DNA from: Chloroflexota bacterium
GTDB lineage: Bacteria; Chloroflexota; Anaerolineae; DUEN01
DNA: 64,000 nucleotides
Direction: 5' to 3'
NCBI GenBank assembly: GCA_013152435.1
Contig: JAADGJ010000119.1
Location: 27,151-91,150 of the forward strand
In this document: positions 1-9,228 of the stretch, piece by piece
Layout: each line of letters begins with the position of its first letter
How positions within the stretch are numbered: the stretch's first letter is position 1
Program-made: the position numbers and the translations under genes
Notes under the pieces: generated by a model
Told to the model about the DNA's origin: nothing
The model's input: the letters and a program-made list of their open reading frames with translations, nothing else
Database searches by the model: none

Positions 1-727
1 CATGGGGCACCCCCAGGCGCTGGAGGGCCTGGGTCGCGATCTCCGCCAGACACGGACGCAACGTGTTCGCCGAACGATCGTTGCTGATCCCGTGAATGAC
101 CCCATCAAAGCCGGTCAGGTACGCGCCGGCCATCAGACCCGCGTGCGTGCCTCCCGAGCTCGAGGAGACGAAGATATGCCGGATCGGCGCATCCAGGGCG
201 CTGAGCTGGTCCTGCAACTCCCACATCGCCAGGGCATACCCCACCGCCCCCACCGCGTTCGATCCGCCGATGGGGATCACGTACGGACGATGTCCTTGCT
301 CCCGTAGCTCCTCCGCGACATCCGCCATGACCTCCTCGCGCGAGCGGTCGCCCGCCCATCGGATCTGAGCCCCCAGCAGGTGATCCAACAGCAGATTGCC
401 GGTCACCTCCGGCGGGGGGGATCCTCGCAGGACCAGCGTGCACTTGAGCCCGTTGCGAACGGCCGCGGCCGCCGTCTGCCGGCAGTGATTGGACTGCGCC
501 GCGCCCGCCGTGATCAGCCAGTCCGCGCCCTGCTCCAGCGCCTCACCCACCAAGAACTCCAGTTTGCGGGCCTTGTTGCCACCACCCGCCAGCCCGGTCT
601 GGTCATCCCGCTTCACCCACAACGATGGGCCGCCCAGCATCTGAGCGAGCCGGGGCATCTCCTCCAGCGGCGTCGGGAGATGCGCCAGATCCACGCGCGG
701 TAACCGATCCCATCGATCCGTCGACAT
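1..727 (-). CDS. PLP-dependent D-cysteine desulfhydrase / ACC deaminase family protein, 3' end cut by window edge
   Basis: The ATG at 727 follows GAGGAGGTT, and the frame stays open for 242 codons to the window edge. Fold-type II PLP enzymes of this family release ammonia and pyruvate from D-cysteine or aminocyclopropane carboxylate. The N-terminus carries the family pattern LPTPLEEMPRL, then WVKRDDQTGLAGGGNKARKLE with the likely PLP lysine at residue 52, then the substrate-loop signature QSNH (residues 78-81). A glycine-rich phosphate-binding stretch PIGGSNAVGAVGYA and the loop SSSSGGTHAG follow, as in D-cysteine desulfhydrases. Only the last part of the C-terminal domain is missing. Sequence alone does not separate D-cysteine desulfhydrase from ACC deaminase or L-cysteate sulfo-lyase. 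The gene stands alone, divergent from the epimerase. Confidence 0.85.
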   Translation of the reverse strand, partial: MSTDRWDRLPRVDLAHLPTPLEEMPRLAQMLGGPSLWVKRDDQTGLAGGGNKARKLEFLVGEALEQGADWLITAGAAQSNHCRQTAAAAVRNGLKCTLVLRGSPPPEVTGNLLLDHLLGAQIRWAGDRSREEVMADVAEELREQGHRPYVIPIGGSNAVGAVGYALAMWELQDQLSALDAPIRHIFVSSSSGGTHAGLMAGAYLTGFDGVIHGISNDRSANTLRPCLAEIATQALQRLGVPH

Positions 728-941
728 GCCAACCTCCTCATCCGTGGACATCCGCAGCAGCGATCCCAGCTCCCCCATCATAAGGCGCTTTGTCCTCCCA
801 GACCATCCGGATCGAAAGCGTTCCGAATGCGGATCGACGCCTGATAGGCGACGGCATCCGGGCTCTCCCCCACCCGGGGGAGGCATCCATCGCGGCCCGT
901 TTTCCCCACACAGAGGATATACAATCAAATGGCATAGCAAT

Positions 942-970
942 TTGACGTGCCACCGGGCCCCGTTTATACT
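942..970 (+). promoter_or_regulatory. sigma70-type promoter of the epimerase gene
   Basis: TTGACG (942-947), a 17-base spacer and TATACT (965-970) lie about 105 bases before the epimerase ATG. The rest of the 728-1074 gap holds a C/G-rich hairpin (CTCCCCC and its complement, near 871-888) and no gene that I can support. Confidence 0.6.
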
Positions 971-1074
971 GAGGTCGAGTCCTGATTCCCCTCTTTCGCA
1001 ATACAAGTGTGAGCCGCGTCGATCTCGCAATCGGCCGAGCTGGCACGACTCTGGCAATTGGAGATCGGAAATAC

Positions 1075-2022
1075 ATGCGTGTACTGATCACCGGTGGCGC
1101 TGGATTTCTCGGCTCTGCACTGGCACGACGCCTGGTCGCCGATGGACATCAGGTGCGCGTGCTGGACGACCTCAGCGCCGGCGATTCGACTCGACTTCCC
1201 CCTGAGGTGCTCTTCACCCGCGGCGACGTCCGCGATCGCCCGAAGCTTTGGACCGTGCTCCAGGGTGTGCAATGCGTGTTCCATCTGGCCGCGCGGGTCT
1301 CCGTGGCGGAATCGGTCGCGTACCCCCGCGAGTACAACGACGTGAACGTGGGCGGGACCGTGGCCCTGATGGAGGCCATGCGTGACGTGGGAGTACGCCG
1401 GGTGGTCCTGGCCTCATCGGGGACCGTCTACGGCGATCAGCCCCGCCAGCCCGTAGACGAGGACATGCGCCCCAATCCGCTGGCGCCTTACGCGGTGAGC
1501 AAGATCGCGGCGGAATATTACGTGTTCACGCTGGGGGCGCTCTACGGGATCGAGACCGTCGCCCTGCGGATCTTCAACGCGTATGGCCCCGGCCAACCCC
1601 TGCCGCCGGTCCACGCCCCGGTCATCCCGCAGTTCCTCAAGCAAACCCTGAACGGGGGCTCCCTGGTGATCTTCGGGGATGGGATGCAGACGCGAGATTT
1701 CGTCTACGTGGACGACGTCGTGGAGGCGCTCGTGGCGGCGGCGACGGCCCCGGGTGTCGATCGGCAGATCATCAACGTGGGCTCCGGGGAAGAGGTGAGC
1801 ATCAACACCCTGGTACGCACCATCGCGGAGATCACCCATCGCCGTCCATCGGTGTTATACAATGAGAAGCAGTCAGGGGGCGTGTCCCGACTGGTGGCCA
1901 GCCTGGAGAAGGCACGAGCCCTGTTGAACTACCGCCCGCGGGTCGATCTGCGCACCGGTCTACAGCGATTCCTGGCGGAGGACGATCGCCTTCGCGCCTA
2001 CATGGTCGAGTCCACCCAGTGA
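1075..2022 (+). CDS. NAD-dependent epimerase/dehydratase (UDP-glucose 4-epimerase-like)
   Basis: An extended short-chain dehydrogenase of 315 residues that probably epimerises or dehydrates a nucleotide sugar for surface polysaccharide. The Rossmann motif GGAGFLG places glycines at 7, 10 and 13. The catalytic set is S114/S115-T117 in ASSGTVYGD and Y139-x3-K143 in YAVSK. The sugar-nucleotide-binding part follows (RIFNAYGPGQ, then TRDFVYVDDVVEAL). I chose the ATG at 1075 because GGAG lies 12 bases upstream and the Rossmann fold begins directly after it. An in-frame start at 1009 would add 22 unconserved residues. The exact sugar (GalE-like or another epimerase) cannot be told. The downstream gene converges on it. 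Confidence 0.88.
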   Translation: MRVLITGGAGFLGSALARRLVADGHQVRVLDDLSAGDSTRLPPEVLFTRGDVRDRPKLWTVLQGVQCVFHLAARVSVAESVAYPREYNDVNVGGTVALMEAMRDVGVRRVVLASSGTVYGDQPRQPVDEDMRPNPLAPYAVSKIAAEYYVFTLGALYGIETVALRIFNAYGPGQPLPPVHAPVIPQFLKQTLNGGSLVIFGDGMQTRDFVYVDDVVEALVAAATAPGVDRQIINVGSGEEVSINTLVRTIAEITHRRPSVLYNEKQSGGVSRLVASLEKARALLNYRPRVDLRTGLQRFLAEDDRLRAYMVESTQ

Positions 2023-2096
2023 GGCCTCCTCCACCGGAAGGATCCCGCTTGGACTTTCCCCCCGCATCATCCCTCCCACGCCCATACGGACGAAGA

Positions 2097-2119
2097 AGCG
2101 CCCGGTTGCCCCGGGCGCT
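2097..2119. terminator. bidirectional terminator between convergent genes
   Basis: AGCGCCCGG and CCGGGCGCT form a 9-bp GC stem with a 5-base loop between the epimerase stop and the L,D-transpeptidase stop. A TTCTTC tail follows on the minus strand, so it best serves the transpeptidase. Confidence 0.6.
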
Positions 2120-2149
2120 CCCAATTTCCGGACGGTTTGACGTTCGCGT

Positions 2150-3523
2150 CTAGCGATGCACCACGACCGGCGTGCCCAACGGCGCCCACTCATAGAGCCA
2201 TTTCGCCTCCGAGGTGCGCATGTTCACACATCCGTGGCTCATCGGCTGCCCGAAGTTGTTGTGCCAGTACGTCCCATGAAGCGCATAGCCCGCATAGAAG
2301 TACATCACATAAGGGACATTGGGCAGGTAATAGCCGGGGCCGGACATCGTCTGGGCCCGGAGCTTCTGACGGATCCGGAAGCGTCCCAGGACCGTGGGCG
2401 TTGCGGGCAGTCCCGTGCTCACCTGGGTGGAGAAGATGAGCCGATCCCCCTCATACGCGTTGAGCGTCTGGGTCGTCACGTTGACCTCGATCCATTTCCC
2501 CTCTATGGATGTCTCGAATCTACTATCCGGGGGATGCCGGTCGGTCCACTGCGAGGGCCGCATCGTGGGCACAGGCCTGGCCTCCGAAGGTGCCTGGCCG
2601 TTCGGTATGACCAGCCGCTGTCCGGCGTATAGGAGATTGGGGTTTCTCACCCGGTTGGCGGACAGGATCGCCTGAACCGTCACGCCGTACTTCTGAGCGA
2701 TGCTGGCCAGGAACTCCCCCCTTTGCACCACATGCACAATCGGCGTGGGCGAGGCGGGTGGGGAGGCGGGCTCCGCCGTCGAGGACGCGATAGGCGCCGC
2801 CGTGGTAGGAGGAGGTGTTGGCGTCGCCGTGGGCGTGGGTGACGAGGTCGGCGTCGGAGGTATGGGCGTAGGGGTCGGCGTCGGAGGCACCTGCGTTGGG
2901 GGCGGCGCGGGGGTCGGCGGTGCGGGCGTCGACGTGGATGCCGCCATCGCCACAACCATGGTCTCCGACACCGGGGGCAGCAGCTCCGGGTGAATGGGGT
3001 CCGGCAGCATCAGAGGGGTCGGCGTAGGGGATGGGGTGACCTGCGTGGCCACACTCACCGAGCCGGGGATCACGAGCCGCTGTCCCACGTAGAGCACGTT
3101 GCCGTTCGCCAGCCGGTTCGCTCGCATCAAAGCCTGGACCGTCGTTCCATACCGCTGCGCGATCAGGGCTAGGTATTCCCCCCGGCGCACGATGTGGATC
3201 CGCCTGTCGCCAGGCGGCGCGACGGAGAGCCCCGCGGCGGCCGAGCGCCCCGCGGTCGTCGAGACCGGGATGCGCAGCCGCTGTCCCACATACACGAAAT
3301 TCGGGTTCCGCAGTCCGTTATAAGCAGCGATCTGAGCGACCGTGGTATGATAGCGGGCCGCGATGGTAGCCAGCGTCTCCCCGCGACGCACCCGGTGGAC
3401 CACCTCATCCGCGTGCGGGGCGGGCGCCGGCTGCGCCCACACGACGGCCGGGGACATGAAGATCAAGAGGGAGATGAAGGCCACACAAAACCTGTACAGG
3501 ATCGATCGATACCTACCAGTCAT
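2150..3523 (-). CDS. secreted LysM / L,D-transpeptidase (YkuD domain)
   Basis: A 457-residue exported peptidoglycan cross-linking enzyme. Residues 8-30 form a signal peptide ending in VVWA. LysM 1 spans about 41-86, LysM 2 about 105-150 and LysM 3 about 265-311; each has the pattern VxRGE-LAxIAxxY and ends in GQRLxIP. Long Thr/Pro-rich linkers lie between LysM 2 and 3. The C-terminal YkuD domain (about 337-457) has the catalytic motif SHGCVNM with the nucleophile Cys432 and the upstream histidine in YALHGTYWHNN. The enzyme makes 3-3 cross-links or anchors proteins to peptidoglycan. The start at 3523 is preceded by AAGGAGCAGAGG; an upstream in-frame ATG at 3598 has no signal sequence directly after it. 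Confidence 0.93.
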   Translation of the reverse strand: MTGRYRSILYRFCVAFISLLIFMSPAVVWAQPAPAPHADEVVHRVRRGETLATIAARYHTTVAQIAAYNGLRNPNFVYVGQRLRIPVSTTAGRSAAAGLSVAPPGDRRIHIVRRGEYLALIAQRYGTTVQALMRANRLANGNVLYVGQRLVIPGSVSVATQVTPSPTPTPLMLPDPIHPELLPPVSETMVVAMAASTSTPAPPTPAPPPTQVPPTPTPTPIPPTPTSSPTPTATPTPPPTTAAPIASSTAEPASPPASPTPIVHVVQRGEFLASIAQKYGVTVQAILSANRVRNPNLLYAGQRLVIPNGQAPSEARPVPTMRPSQWTDRHPPDSRFETSIEGKWIEVNVTTQTLNAYEGDRLIFSTQVSTGLPATPTVLGRFRIRQKLRAQTMSGPGYYLPNVPYVMYFYAGYALHGTYWHNNFGQPMSHGCVNMRTSEAKWLYEWAPLGTPVVVHR

Positions 3524-3754
3524 CCTCTGCTCCTTGTGACCAAGCGATGTTCGGGGGTTCTTACGGGCGCCTGTGCGTTGCGAGTGATGGTGCAACACGC
3601 CCAGAACGCAAGGAGTACAGGGGGATTCGGAAGCCCTACATCAGGGACAGGACGACCATGGATCATCGACACCTCCATTGCAGGTTCGCCCCACCCGTCA
3701 TGCAGGCCGCCCCCAAGAGGTGGCCTTCAGGAAAATCCGTATGAAATCGTGGTT

Positions 3755-3783
3755 AGTATAGCAAAAATTTCGGACAATGGCAA
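3755..3783 (-). promoter_or_regulatory. promoter of the L,D-transpeptidase gene
   Basis: On the minus strand TTGCCA (3783-3778), 17 bases and TGC-TATACT (-10 at 3760-3755) give a good sigma70-like promoter. It implies a leader of about 225 bases, in which I see no gene. Confidence 0.55.
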
Positions 3784-3861
3784 TAGGCAATATTGGAAGC
3801 TGGCGAGAGGTGGCCCTCAGCCGTGGGGGGCATGTTGCAATCTACTATTCCTATCCCCCTT

Positions 3862-3891
3862 TTGTGAAGGGACCACTATATGTGCTATAAT
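3862..3891 (+). promoter_or_regulatory. promoter of the response regulator-cyclase gene
   Basis: TTGTGA (3862-3867), an 18-base spacer and TATAAT (3886-3891), with an extended TGC directly before the -10. The leader to the ATG at 4082 is about 185 bases and shows no recognised riboswitch. Confidence 0.55.
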
Positions 3892-4081
3892 TCATATAAC
3901 ACAGGTCTCCCAAGGGAATTTCACATAGTTCTTATGAACGTGAGACAGGCATGTAGGGAACTTTTACAAGGGGCTCCAGAGGGCTCATGCACGCCCGCTG
4001 ACAATCAAGGGGGATCGAGGGTCTCGTTGCTGTCCCAGGACGACAACGATCCGCTCCGCTACCCCGAATCGGTGGAAGGGG

Positions 4082-5179
4082 ATGTCAGAACAACCTAAAG
4101 TCCTTCTGGTCGACGACGAGCCCGACACACTTCACTTAGTGCAACGCTTCCTGTTGGCTGAAGGGTTTCGGGTGATTGAGGCCATCGACGGCAAGCAGGC
4201 CCTCGAACTATACGAACGAGAGCAGCCGGACCTGATCCTTCTTGACATCATCCTGCCGCACATTGACGGCGTGCGGGTGCTGAAGCAGATTCGCGAACAG
4301 GACCGCGTAACGGGCATCATCATGGTCAGCGCGTTGAGCTCGGAGCGGCTGACCATCGAGTGCATGCAGGCCGGCGCGGATGACTACGTCAGCAAGCCTT
4401 TTCCTCTAAAGGAGATTCGCTCCCGCGTCCAACAGGTGCTGGAGAAAACCCGGCTCCGCCGCAAGAACGCGGAGCTCCAGCAGCAAATCGATGAACTCAA
4501 CGCGAAGATGAGCATCCTGATCCGGCGATATATACCCCGCCGGGTCGCGGAGCGCCTCCTGCAAGAGCCCGGCTTCCCCAGCCTGGGAGGCACGCGCCAG
4601 GAGGTCACCATCCTGTTCGTCGACCTGCGCGACTTCTCCCCGCTCGCGACATCGCTACCGCCCGACCGGCTGATCCACATCCTGAACACCTACCTGTCCG
4701 CGATCGCGGACGTGGTGCTGGCGCATGAGGGCACGCTGGACAAATTCATGGGCGACGGCGCGATGATCCTCTTCAACGCTCCCATGCCCCAGGAGGATCA
4801 CATTGAGCGCGCCATCCGGACCGCGCTGGAGCTGAAGCGAGTGGTGGAAAAGCTCGACGTCCCCCTGGAGGACCATCGGCTCTCTATCAGCATGGGGATC
4901 CACACCGGCGATGCGGTGGTGGGCAACATAGGCAGCCAACATCTCATGAACTACACCGCCATCGGCGACGCGGTGGTCCTGGCCAAGCGCCTGCAGGAGA
5001 TCGCGGAGACGGGCCAGATCCTGGTCAGCAAGGAGATCTACCAGCAGGTTCGCGACATCGCGATCGTGGAGGAGATCGGCATGGTCTCCGTGAAGGGCAG
5101 GACGGAGCCCGTCCAGGCGTACAACATCGTGGGGCTGAAGACGGAAACGGACGAGAGGCTTCCATTATCAGAGGAGTGA
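4082..5179 (+). CDS. response regulator fused to class III adenylate/guanylate cyclase
   Basis: A 365-residue cytoplasmic signalling protein. The receiver domain (about 4-118) has acidic residues D11/D12, phospho-acceptor D55 in [10 protein letters not shown]83 and K105 in YVSKPFP. A coiled coil (about 115-148) leads into a class III nucleotide cyclase domain (about 172-350). Metal-binding D181 lies in FVDLRDF and D225 in [11 protein letters not shown]. The canonical GDxVNxAxR site reads GDAVVLAKR (295-303), so the transition-state asparagine is valine while R303 is kept. Activity may therefore be altered. The short gap to ccmH suggests cotranscription. The cognate histidine kinase is not in the window. 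The ATG at 4082 follows GGAAGGGG closely. Confidence 0.9.
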   Translation: MSEQPKVLLVDDEPDTLHLVQRFLLAEGFRVIEAIDGKQALELYEREQPDLILLDIILPHIDGVRVLKQIREQDRVTGIIMVSALSSERLTIECMQAGADDYVSKPFPLKEIRSRVQQVLEKTRLRRKNAELQQQIDELNAKMSILIRRYIPRRVAERLLQEPGFPSLGGTRQEVTILFVDLRDFSPLATSLPPDRLIHILNTYLSAIADVVLAHEGTLDKFMGDGAMILFNAPMPQEDHIERAIRTALELKRVVEKLDVPLEDHRLSISMGIHTGDAVVGNIGSQHLMNYTAIGDAVVLAKRLQEIAETGQILVSKEIYQQVRDIAIVEEIGMVSVKGRTEPVQAYNIVGLKTETDERLPLSEE

Positions 5180-5189
5180 GGGAAATCCT

Positions 5190-5684
5190 ATGCGCATCAG
5201 AGGATGGGTTGTATGGGCAGCACGCTGCCTTCTCATATCGATCATTCTGGGGAGTAGTGTGCTCGGAGCCGTGGCCCAGACGCCCACGCCGGAAGAGATC
5301 AACGCCATCGCGAAGGAGCTGTGGTGCCCGCTCTGTTCCGGCGTTCGTCTGGATGTCTGTGAACTGAAGGCATGCATACAGATGCGAGAGGTCATCGCCC
5401 TTAAACTGGCGGAAGGGGCCACTCCCGAGGAGATCAAAGCCTACTTCGTGGAACAGTACGGGCCACAGGTGCTGGGTGAGCCCCCTCGCAAGGGATTCTC
5501 CCTGTTCGCCTGGATCCTGCCGTTTGCGGCACTGGCCGGAGGCGCCGGCTGGCTCATCTATCAGGGTCGGCGCTGGTCCGCGCACAGGCGCATCGCACGC
5601 ACCGCCGAGGTCACGCGCTCCCCCGACTTGTCCCAGGATGAGTATGCGAGAAGACTAGAGGAGGAGTTGAGGAACCTTGACTGA
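5190..5684 (+). CDS. ccmH: cytochrome c maturation protein CcmH/NrfF-type
   Basis: A 164-residue membrane-anchored thioredox protein that keeps apocytochrome c cysteines reduced for haem attachment. A signal/anchor helix (about 9-29) is followed by the conserved redox motif LWCPLC with Cys46 and Cys49. Two extra cysteines follow at 57 and 62 (VCELKAC), which classical proteobacterial CcmH lacks. The segment [19 protein letters not shown] is the family signature, and a second membrane helix lies at about 104-125. The start has GGAGTGAGG upstream. The stop overlaps the TTG start of the next gene, so translation is coupled. Confidence 0.88.
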   Translation: MRIRGWVVWAARCLLISIILGSSVLGAVAQTPTPEEINAIAKELWCPLCSGVRLDVCELKACIQMREVIALKLAEGATPEEIKAYFVEQYGPQVLGEPPRKGFSLFAWILPFAALAGGAGWLIYQGRRWSAHRRIARTAEVTRSPDLSQDEYARRLEEELRNLD

Positions 5685-6234
5685 AACGATTGCAGAGGGG
5701 ACAACCCAAGGCACTCAACGGCGGTCCAGCCTGGGCATGGGACTGATCCTGGTCATCATACTCGCCTTCCTGGCGCTTCTCACCTATGGGCAGATCCGGA
5801 AGGGGATCAGCCAACCCAAGAGCGGCCCCGCCCCGGATTTCACCCTTACGCTGTTCGACGGAGGGGAGATCACCCTGAGCGATCTGCGCGGCCGCCCCGT
5901 GATCCTAAACTTCTGGGCCAGCTGGTGCGATCCATGTAAGGACGAGGCGCCGCTGTTGGAAGCCGCCTGGCGTCGCTACAAGGACCAGGGACTGATGGTC
6001 ATCGGCGTGGATTACCTGGACCAGGAGCCCCAGGCGCGAGCGTATCTGGAGGAGTTCCAGATCACATATCCTAATGGCCCCGATCTGGGCAGCAGGATCG
6101 CTCGCCGCTATTTCATCCGCGGCGTGCCGGAAACGTTCTTCATCGATCCTAACGGCGAGATCCGCAGCTTCAAGGAAGGGCCGTTCGTCGACATGGCCGA
6201 GCTGGAGGCCCGGATCCAGGAGATCATGCCCTAG
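5677..6234 (+). CDS. ccmG: thiol:disulfide interchange protein CcmG/DsbE (TlpA-like)
   Basis: A 185-residue membrane-tethered thioredoxin-fold reductant for cytochrome c maturation. The transmembrane helix is at about 20-38. The redox site [15 protein letters not shown] has Cys84 and Cys87. The cis-proline loop is [13 protein letters not shown]. The TTG start at 5677 follows GAGGAGGAG and overlaps the end of ccmH by 8 bases. I prefer it because no ATG lies between it and the membrane helix. It works with CcmH and with CcmF encoded after the repeat. Confidence 0.88.
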   Translation: MTETIAEGTTQGTQRRSSLGMGLILVIILAFLALLTYGQIRKGISQPKSGPAPDFTLTLFDGGEITLSDLRGRPVILNFWASWCDPCKDEAPLLEAAWRRYKDQGLMVIGVDYLDQEPQARAYLEEFQITYPNGPDLGSRIARRYFIRGVPETFFIDPNGEIRSFKEGPFVDMAELEARIQEIMP

Positions 6235-6235
6235 T

Positions 6236-6488
6236 GCGTGTTTGAGAAACCCCGCTGCCCCCGCTACGGGGAGGCCCAGAGGGGCAGGGCTCCTCCGAAG
6301 GAACCTATGCTTCCGCCTCTGACCCGCCCGCTCTCGATCCAGAGCCTTGTGAAAAGGGCCGAGAAAGGCGGGTACAGGCCAGGAAGATGGGATCTCCTGC
6401 GGAGGGGAATCCCCTCCACACCCTCCCCTGTGGAACATACCGTTGGGGGACGGCCTCAGACGCCTGGCCGGTGAATTTTCAGACACGC
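6236..6488. repeat. MITE-like intergenic repeat, family A copy 1
   Basis: A 253-bp element starting GCGTGTTTGAGAAA and ending ATTTTCAGACACGC, an imperfect terminal inverted repeat. The interior matches other family A copies (GGGGAGGCCCAGAGGGGC; GGGCCGAGAAAGGC; GGAGGGGAATCCCCTCC). It has no reading frame of its own. It splits the ccm cluster between ccmG and ccmF. Confidence 0.75.
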
Positions 6489-6579
6489 GCTGAATAACGT
6501 GAGGATACGTGCTCCCCGATCAAGCGTGCAGGTGTCTTGAGCACGAAAGAACTCCAAGAGTTGGACAAAGGAACCGACT

Positions 6580-8574
6580 ATGATACCGGATGTAGGATAC
6601 ATAGCGCTGGCGGTGGCGTTCGTGATCGCGCTGTTGGGGACCATCACCTCCGTGGTCGGAGCGCAGCGCCGCCGCCCGGAATGGGTGGAAAGCGGTCGAA
6701 ACGCCGTCTTCGTGGTAGGAGGCCTCGTCATCATCGCCTCCCTGGCGCTGTGGTACGCGCTGATGACGGGAGACTTCAGTATCGAGTACGTCGCGGCACA
6801 CACCGAGCGCAGCCTCCCGCCCTTCTACAAGTTCTCCAGCTTCTGGGGAGGGCAGGCCGGCTCGCTGCTCTTCTGGGCCCTCATCCTGAGCATCTACTCG
6901 ATAGCCGCCGCGATCAGCTTCCGCGGACAACACCAACGCATGATGCCCTACGTGCACGCGACGCTGCTGGTGGTCAGCCTGCTCTTCCTGTCGCTTCTGC
7001 TGTTCGCCTCCAACCCCTTCAAGCGACTCTCCTTCGTCCCGCCCGACGGCTCAGGGCTGAACCCACTTCTGCAGAACTATTGGATGGTCTTGCACCCGGT
7101 CGGCCTGTACCTGGGATTCGTGGGATTCACCGTCCCGTTCGCGTTCGCCGTGGCGGCCCTGGTGACCAAGCAGCTGGGGAACACCTGGGTGCGCACGATC
7201 CGACGCTGGACGTTGATCTCGTGGCTGTTCCTCTCCATCGGCATCCTGATGGGCTCGCAATGGGCCTACGCCGAACTGGGCTGGGGCGGATATTGGGCCT
7301 GGGACCCCGTGGAGAACGCCTCCTTCCTGCCCTGGCTGACCGCCACCGCCTTTCTGCACTCGATCATGATCCAGGAACGCCGCGGGATGCTGAAGATCTG
7401 GAACATGACCCTGATCCTGCTCACGTTCGAGCTGACCCTGATCGGCACCTTCATCACCCGCAGCGGCATCATCGAGTCCGTACACGCCTTCGCGCTGTCC
7501 AACATCGGCCCCATCTTCCTGTCCTTCATCGCGGTCTCCACCATCGGCTTCCTGGCGCTGATGCGGGATCGCCTTCCCCTGCTGCGCGACGAACATGAGC
7601 TGGACGGGATGCTCTCACGAGAGGCGGGCTTCCTGCTGAACAACCTGGTCCTGGTGGGGATCATGTTCGCGACGCTGCTGGGTACCCTGTTCCCGATCAT
7701 CACGGAGGCCGTGAGCAACACCAAGATCTCGGTCAGCGCGCCGTTCTTCAACAAGGTGAACGGGCCGATCTTCCTGGGGCTGCTCATCCTGATGGGGGTC
7801 TGTCCGCTGCTGGGTTGGCGCATCTCCACCTGGGACACGATCCGACGCCAGTTCACGTGGCCGGCGATCGCCACCCTCATCGGGGTGGCCATCCTGATCC
7901 TCGTCGGCGTGCGGAAGCCGCTTCCCCTCGCCGGGCTAGGGGTCTGCCTTCTGATCGTCTCCACCATCGGACAGGAGTTCATCTACGGGGTCATGGCCCG
8001 CCGCAGCGCGACCGGGGAAGGCTGGCTGCGAGCCATGGGGAACCTGATCCGTCGCAACCAGCGGCGCTACGGCGGCTACATCGTGCACCTGGGCGTCGTC
8101 CTCATGGCCGTCGGCATCATCGGGAACTCGTTCTACCAATCCGAGGCGCAGGCCAATCTGGCCGTGGGTGAGAGCCTCTCCATTCAGAATTACACGCTGG
8201 TTTACCGCGGCCTGGGACAGCGCACCACGGCAAACCACGAGGCGATCTTCGCCAACCTGGATATCTATCGCGACGGCAAGTATATCGGCACGCTCCGCCC
8301 ACAGAAGAACCTCTACTTCAAGACGCCGGAGCAGCCCACCACCGAGGTGGGAATCCGCATCGGGCTGTGGGAGGACCTTTACACCGTGTTGGCTGGCTGG
8401 GAGGACGGCGGCGCGCGAGCATCGCTGAAGGTCTACGTGAACCCGATGATGAGCTGGCTATGGCTCGGCGGAGCGGTGTTGATGTTGGGGACCGTCATCG
8501 CCATGTGGCCCAACCGTCGCCAGCCGGCCCGGGTCTCCGCCCGCATGCCAGCGGGAGCCGCGCCCACGGCGTGA
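6580..8574 (+). CDS. ccmF: cytochrome c haem lyase subunit CcmF
   Basis: A 664-residue polytopic membrane protein of the CcmF/CcsA (HMM) superfamily that joins haem to apocytochrome c on the outer face of the membrane. The diagnostic tryptophan-rich WWD motif WGGYWAWDPVENASFLPW lies at about 232-252, between membrane helices. A C-terminal extracytoplasmic part (about 520-620) precedes the last helix at about 628-645. The ATG at 6580 follows GGACAAAGGAAC. The haem-handling partners CcmA, B, C and E are not in this window. Confidence 0.95.
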   Translation: MIPDVGYIALAVAFVIALLGTITSVVGAQRRRPEWVESGRNAVFVVGGLVIIASLALWYALMTGDFSIEYVAAHTERSLPPFYKFSSFWGGQAGSLLFWALILSIYSIAAAISFRGQHQRMMPYVHATLLVVSLLFLSLLLFASNPFKRLSFVPPDGSGLNPLLQNYWMVLHPVGLYLGFVGFTVPFAFAVAALVTKQLGNTWVRTIRRWTLISWLFLSIGILMGSQWAYAELGWGGYWAWDPVENASFLPWLTATAFLHSIMIQERRGMLKIWNMTLILLTFELTLIGTFITRSGIIESVHAFALSNIGPIFLSFIAVSTIGFLALMRDRLPLLRDEHELDGMLSREAGFLLNNLVLVGIMFATLLGTLFPIITEAVSNTKISVSAPFFNKVNGPIFLGLLILMGVCPLLGWRISTWDTIRRQFTWPAIATLIGVAILILVGVRKPLPLAGLGVCLLIVSTIGQEFIYGVMARRSATGEGWLRAMGNLIRRNQRRYGGYIVHLGVVLMAVGIIGNSFYQSEAQANLAVGESLSIQNYTLVYRGLGQRTTANHEAIFANLDIYRDGKYIGTLRPQKNLYFKTPEQPTTEVGIRIGLWEDLYTVLAGWEDGGARASLKVYVNPMMSWLWLGGAVLMLGTVIAMWPNRRQPARVSARMPAGAAPTA

Positions 8575-8649
8575 CCTCGGCTCCCGTAACGGGCGGCGGG
8601 GACCATCGTCTTCTTTCAAAGATCAAGGGGGAGGCAGGATTCAGACATC

Positions 8650-9180
8650 ATGATCATCGTGATAGCCATTCTCATGGCCGCCATCTCCGTCGCCATCGTC
8701 GCCTGGCCTATCGTGCAACAGAGGCGATCGAACCATGTGGATACCGAGGGATCCGACGCCCTCGCCGAGCTGATGGAGCGCCGGGACAGCCTGCTGGCCG
8801 CGATCAAGGATCTGGAGTTCGATTACGCGATGGGCAAGATGGCGGAAGAGGATTTTCAAGTCCTGAATGCCCAATTACGGTCGGAGGCGATCGAAGTCCT
8901 CAAGCAGATCGATCAGCGCCAGGGCGTCAAGCCTGGCAAAGCGGCAGCCCGCCTGGAGCGCGAGATCTCACGCCGACGACGCAAGGCCGCGGCCCCGGCC
9001 GAGGACCTCGAAGCCCAAATAGAGGCTGAGATCGCAGCGCTCCGCCGACGATCCGCCCGGCGGGCGCCCGCCTCCGATCAGGCAGCCGGATTCTGTACCC
9101 GGTGCGGGGCGCCGCTCGAGGAGGGGGACCGTTTCTGCGGGCGCTGTGGCACGCCCGTCGCCTCTCCGGACGCGGCATGA
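8650..9180 (+). CDS. CcmI-like membrane protein with C-terminal zinc ribbon
   Basis: A 176-residue protein. A membrane helix (2-20) is followed by a charged helical region (about 38-135) that resembles the N-terminal part of CcmI/CcmH-C proteins (RRDSLLAAIKDLEFDYAMGKM, a common sequence style at this place in Chloroflexota ccm operons). It ends in a zinc ribbon with Cys149, Cys152, Cys163 and Cys166 (CTRCG and CGRCG). It probably assists cytochrome c maturation, by position after ccmF. The TPR part of true CcmI is absent. The Shine-Dalgarno GGGGGAGG lies further away than usual (about 16 bases), so the start is less certain. Confidence 0.75.
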   Translation: MIIVIAILMAAISVAIVAWPIVQQRRSNHVDTEGSDALAELMERRDSLLAAIKDLEFDYAMGKMAEEDFQVLNAQLRSEAIEVLKQIDQRQGVKPGKAAARLEREISRRRRKAAAPAEDLEAQIEAEIAALRRRSARRAPASDQAAGFCTRCGAPLEEGDRFCGRCGTPVASPDAA

Positions 9181-9204
9181 AGCTTCCGTCTGAACGACAA
9201 ACGA

Positions 9205-9228
9205 AGCCCCGACCCATGGGTCGGGGCT
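9205..9228 (-). terminator. terminator of the putative structured RNA
   Basis: A perfect 24-bp palindrome with arms AGCCCCGACCCA and TGGGTCGGGGCT. On the minus strand it is followed by TCGTTTGTCG. It may also stop the ccm cluster on the plus strand. Confidence 0.6.

Noticed and set aside
2150..3598. Start of the L,D-transpeptidase at 3598
   Set aside because: The signal peptide begins after the ATG at 3523, which has AAGGAGCAGAGG upstream.
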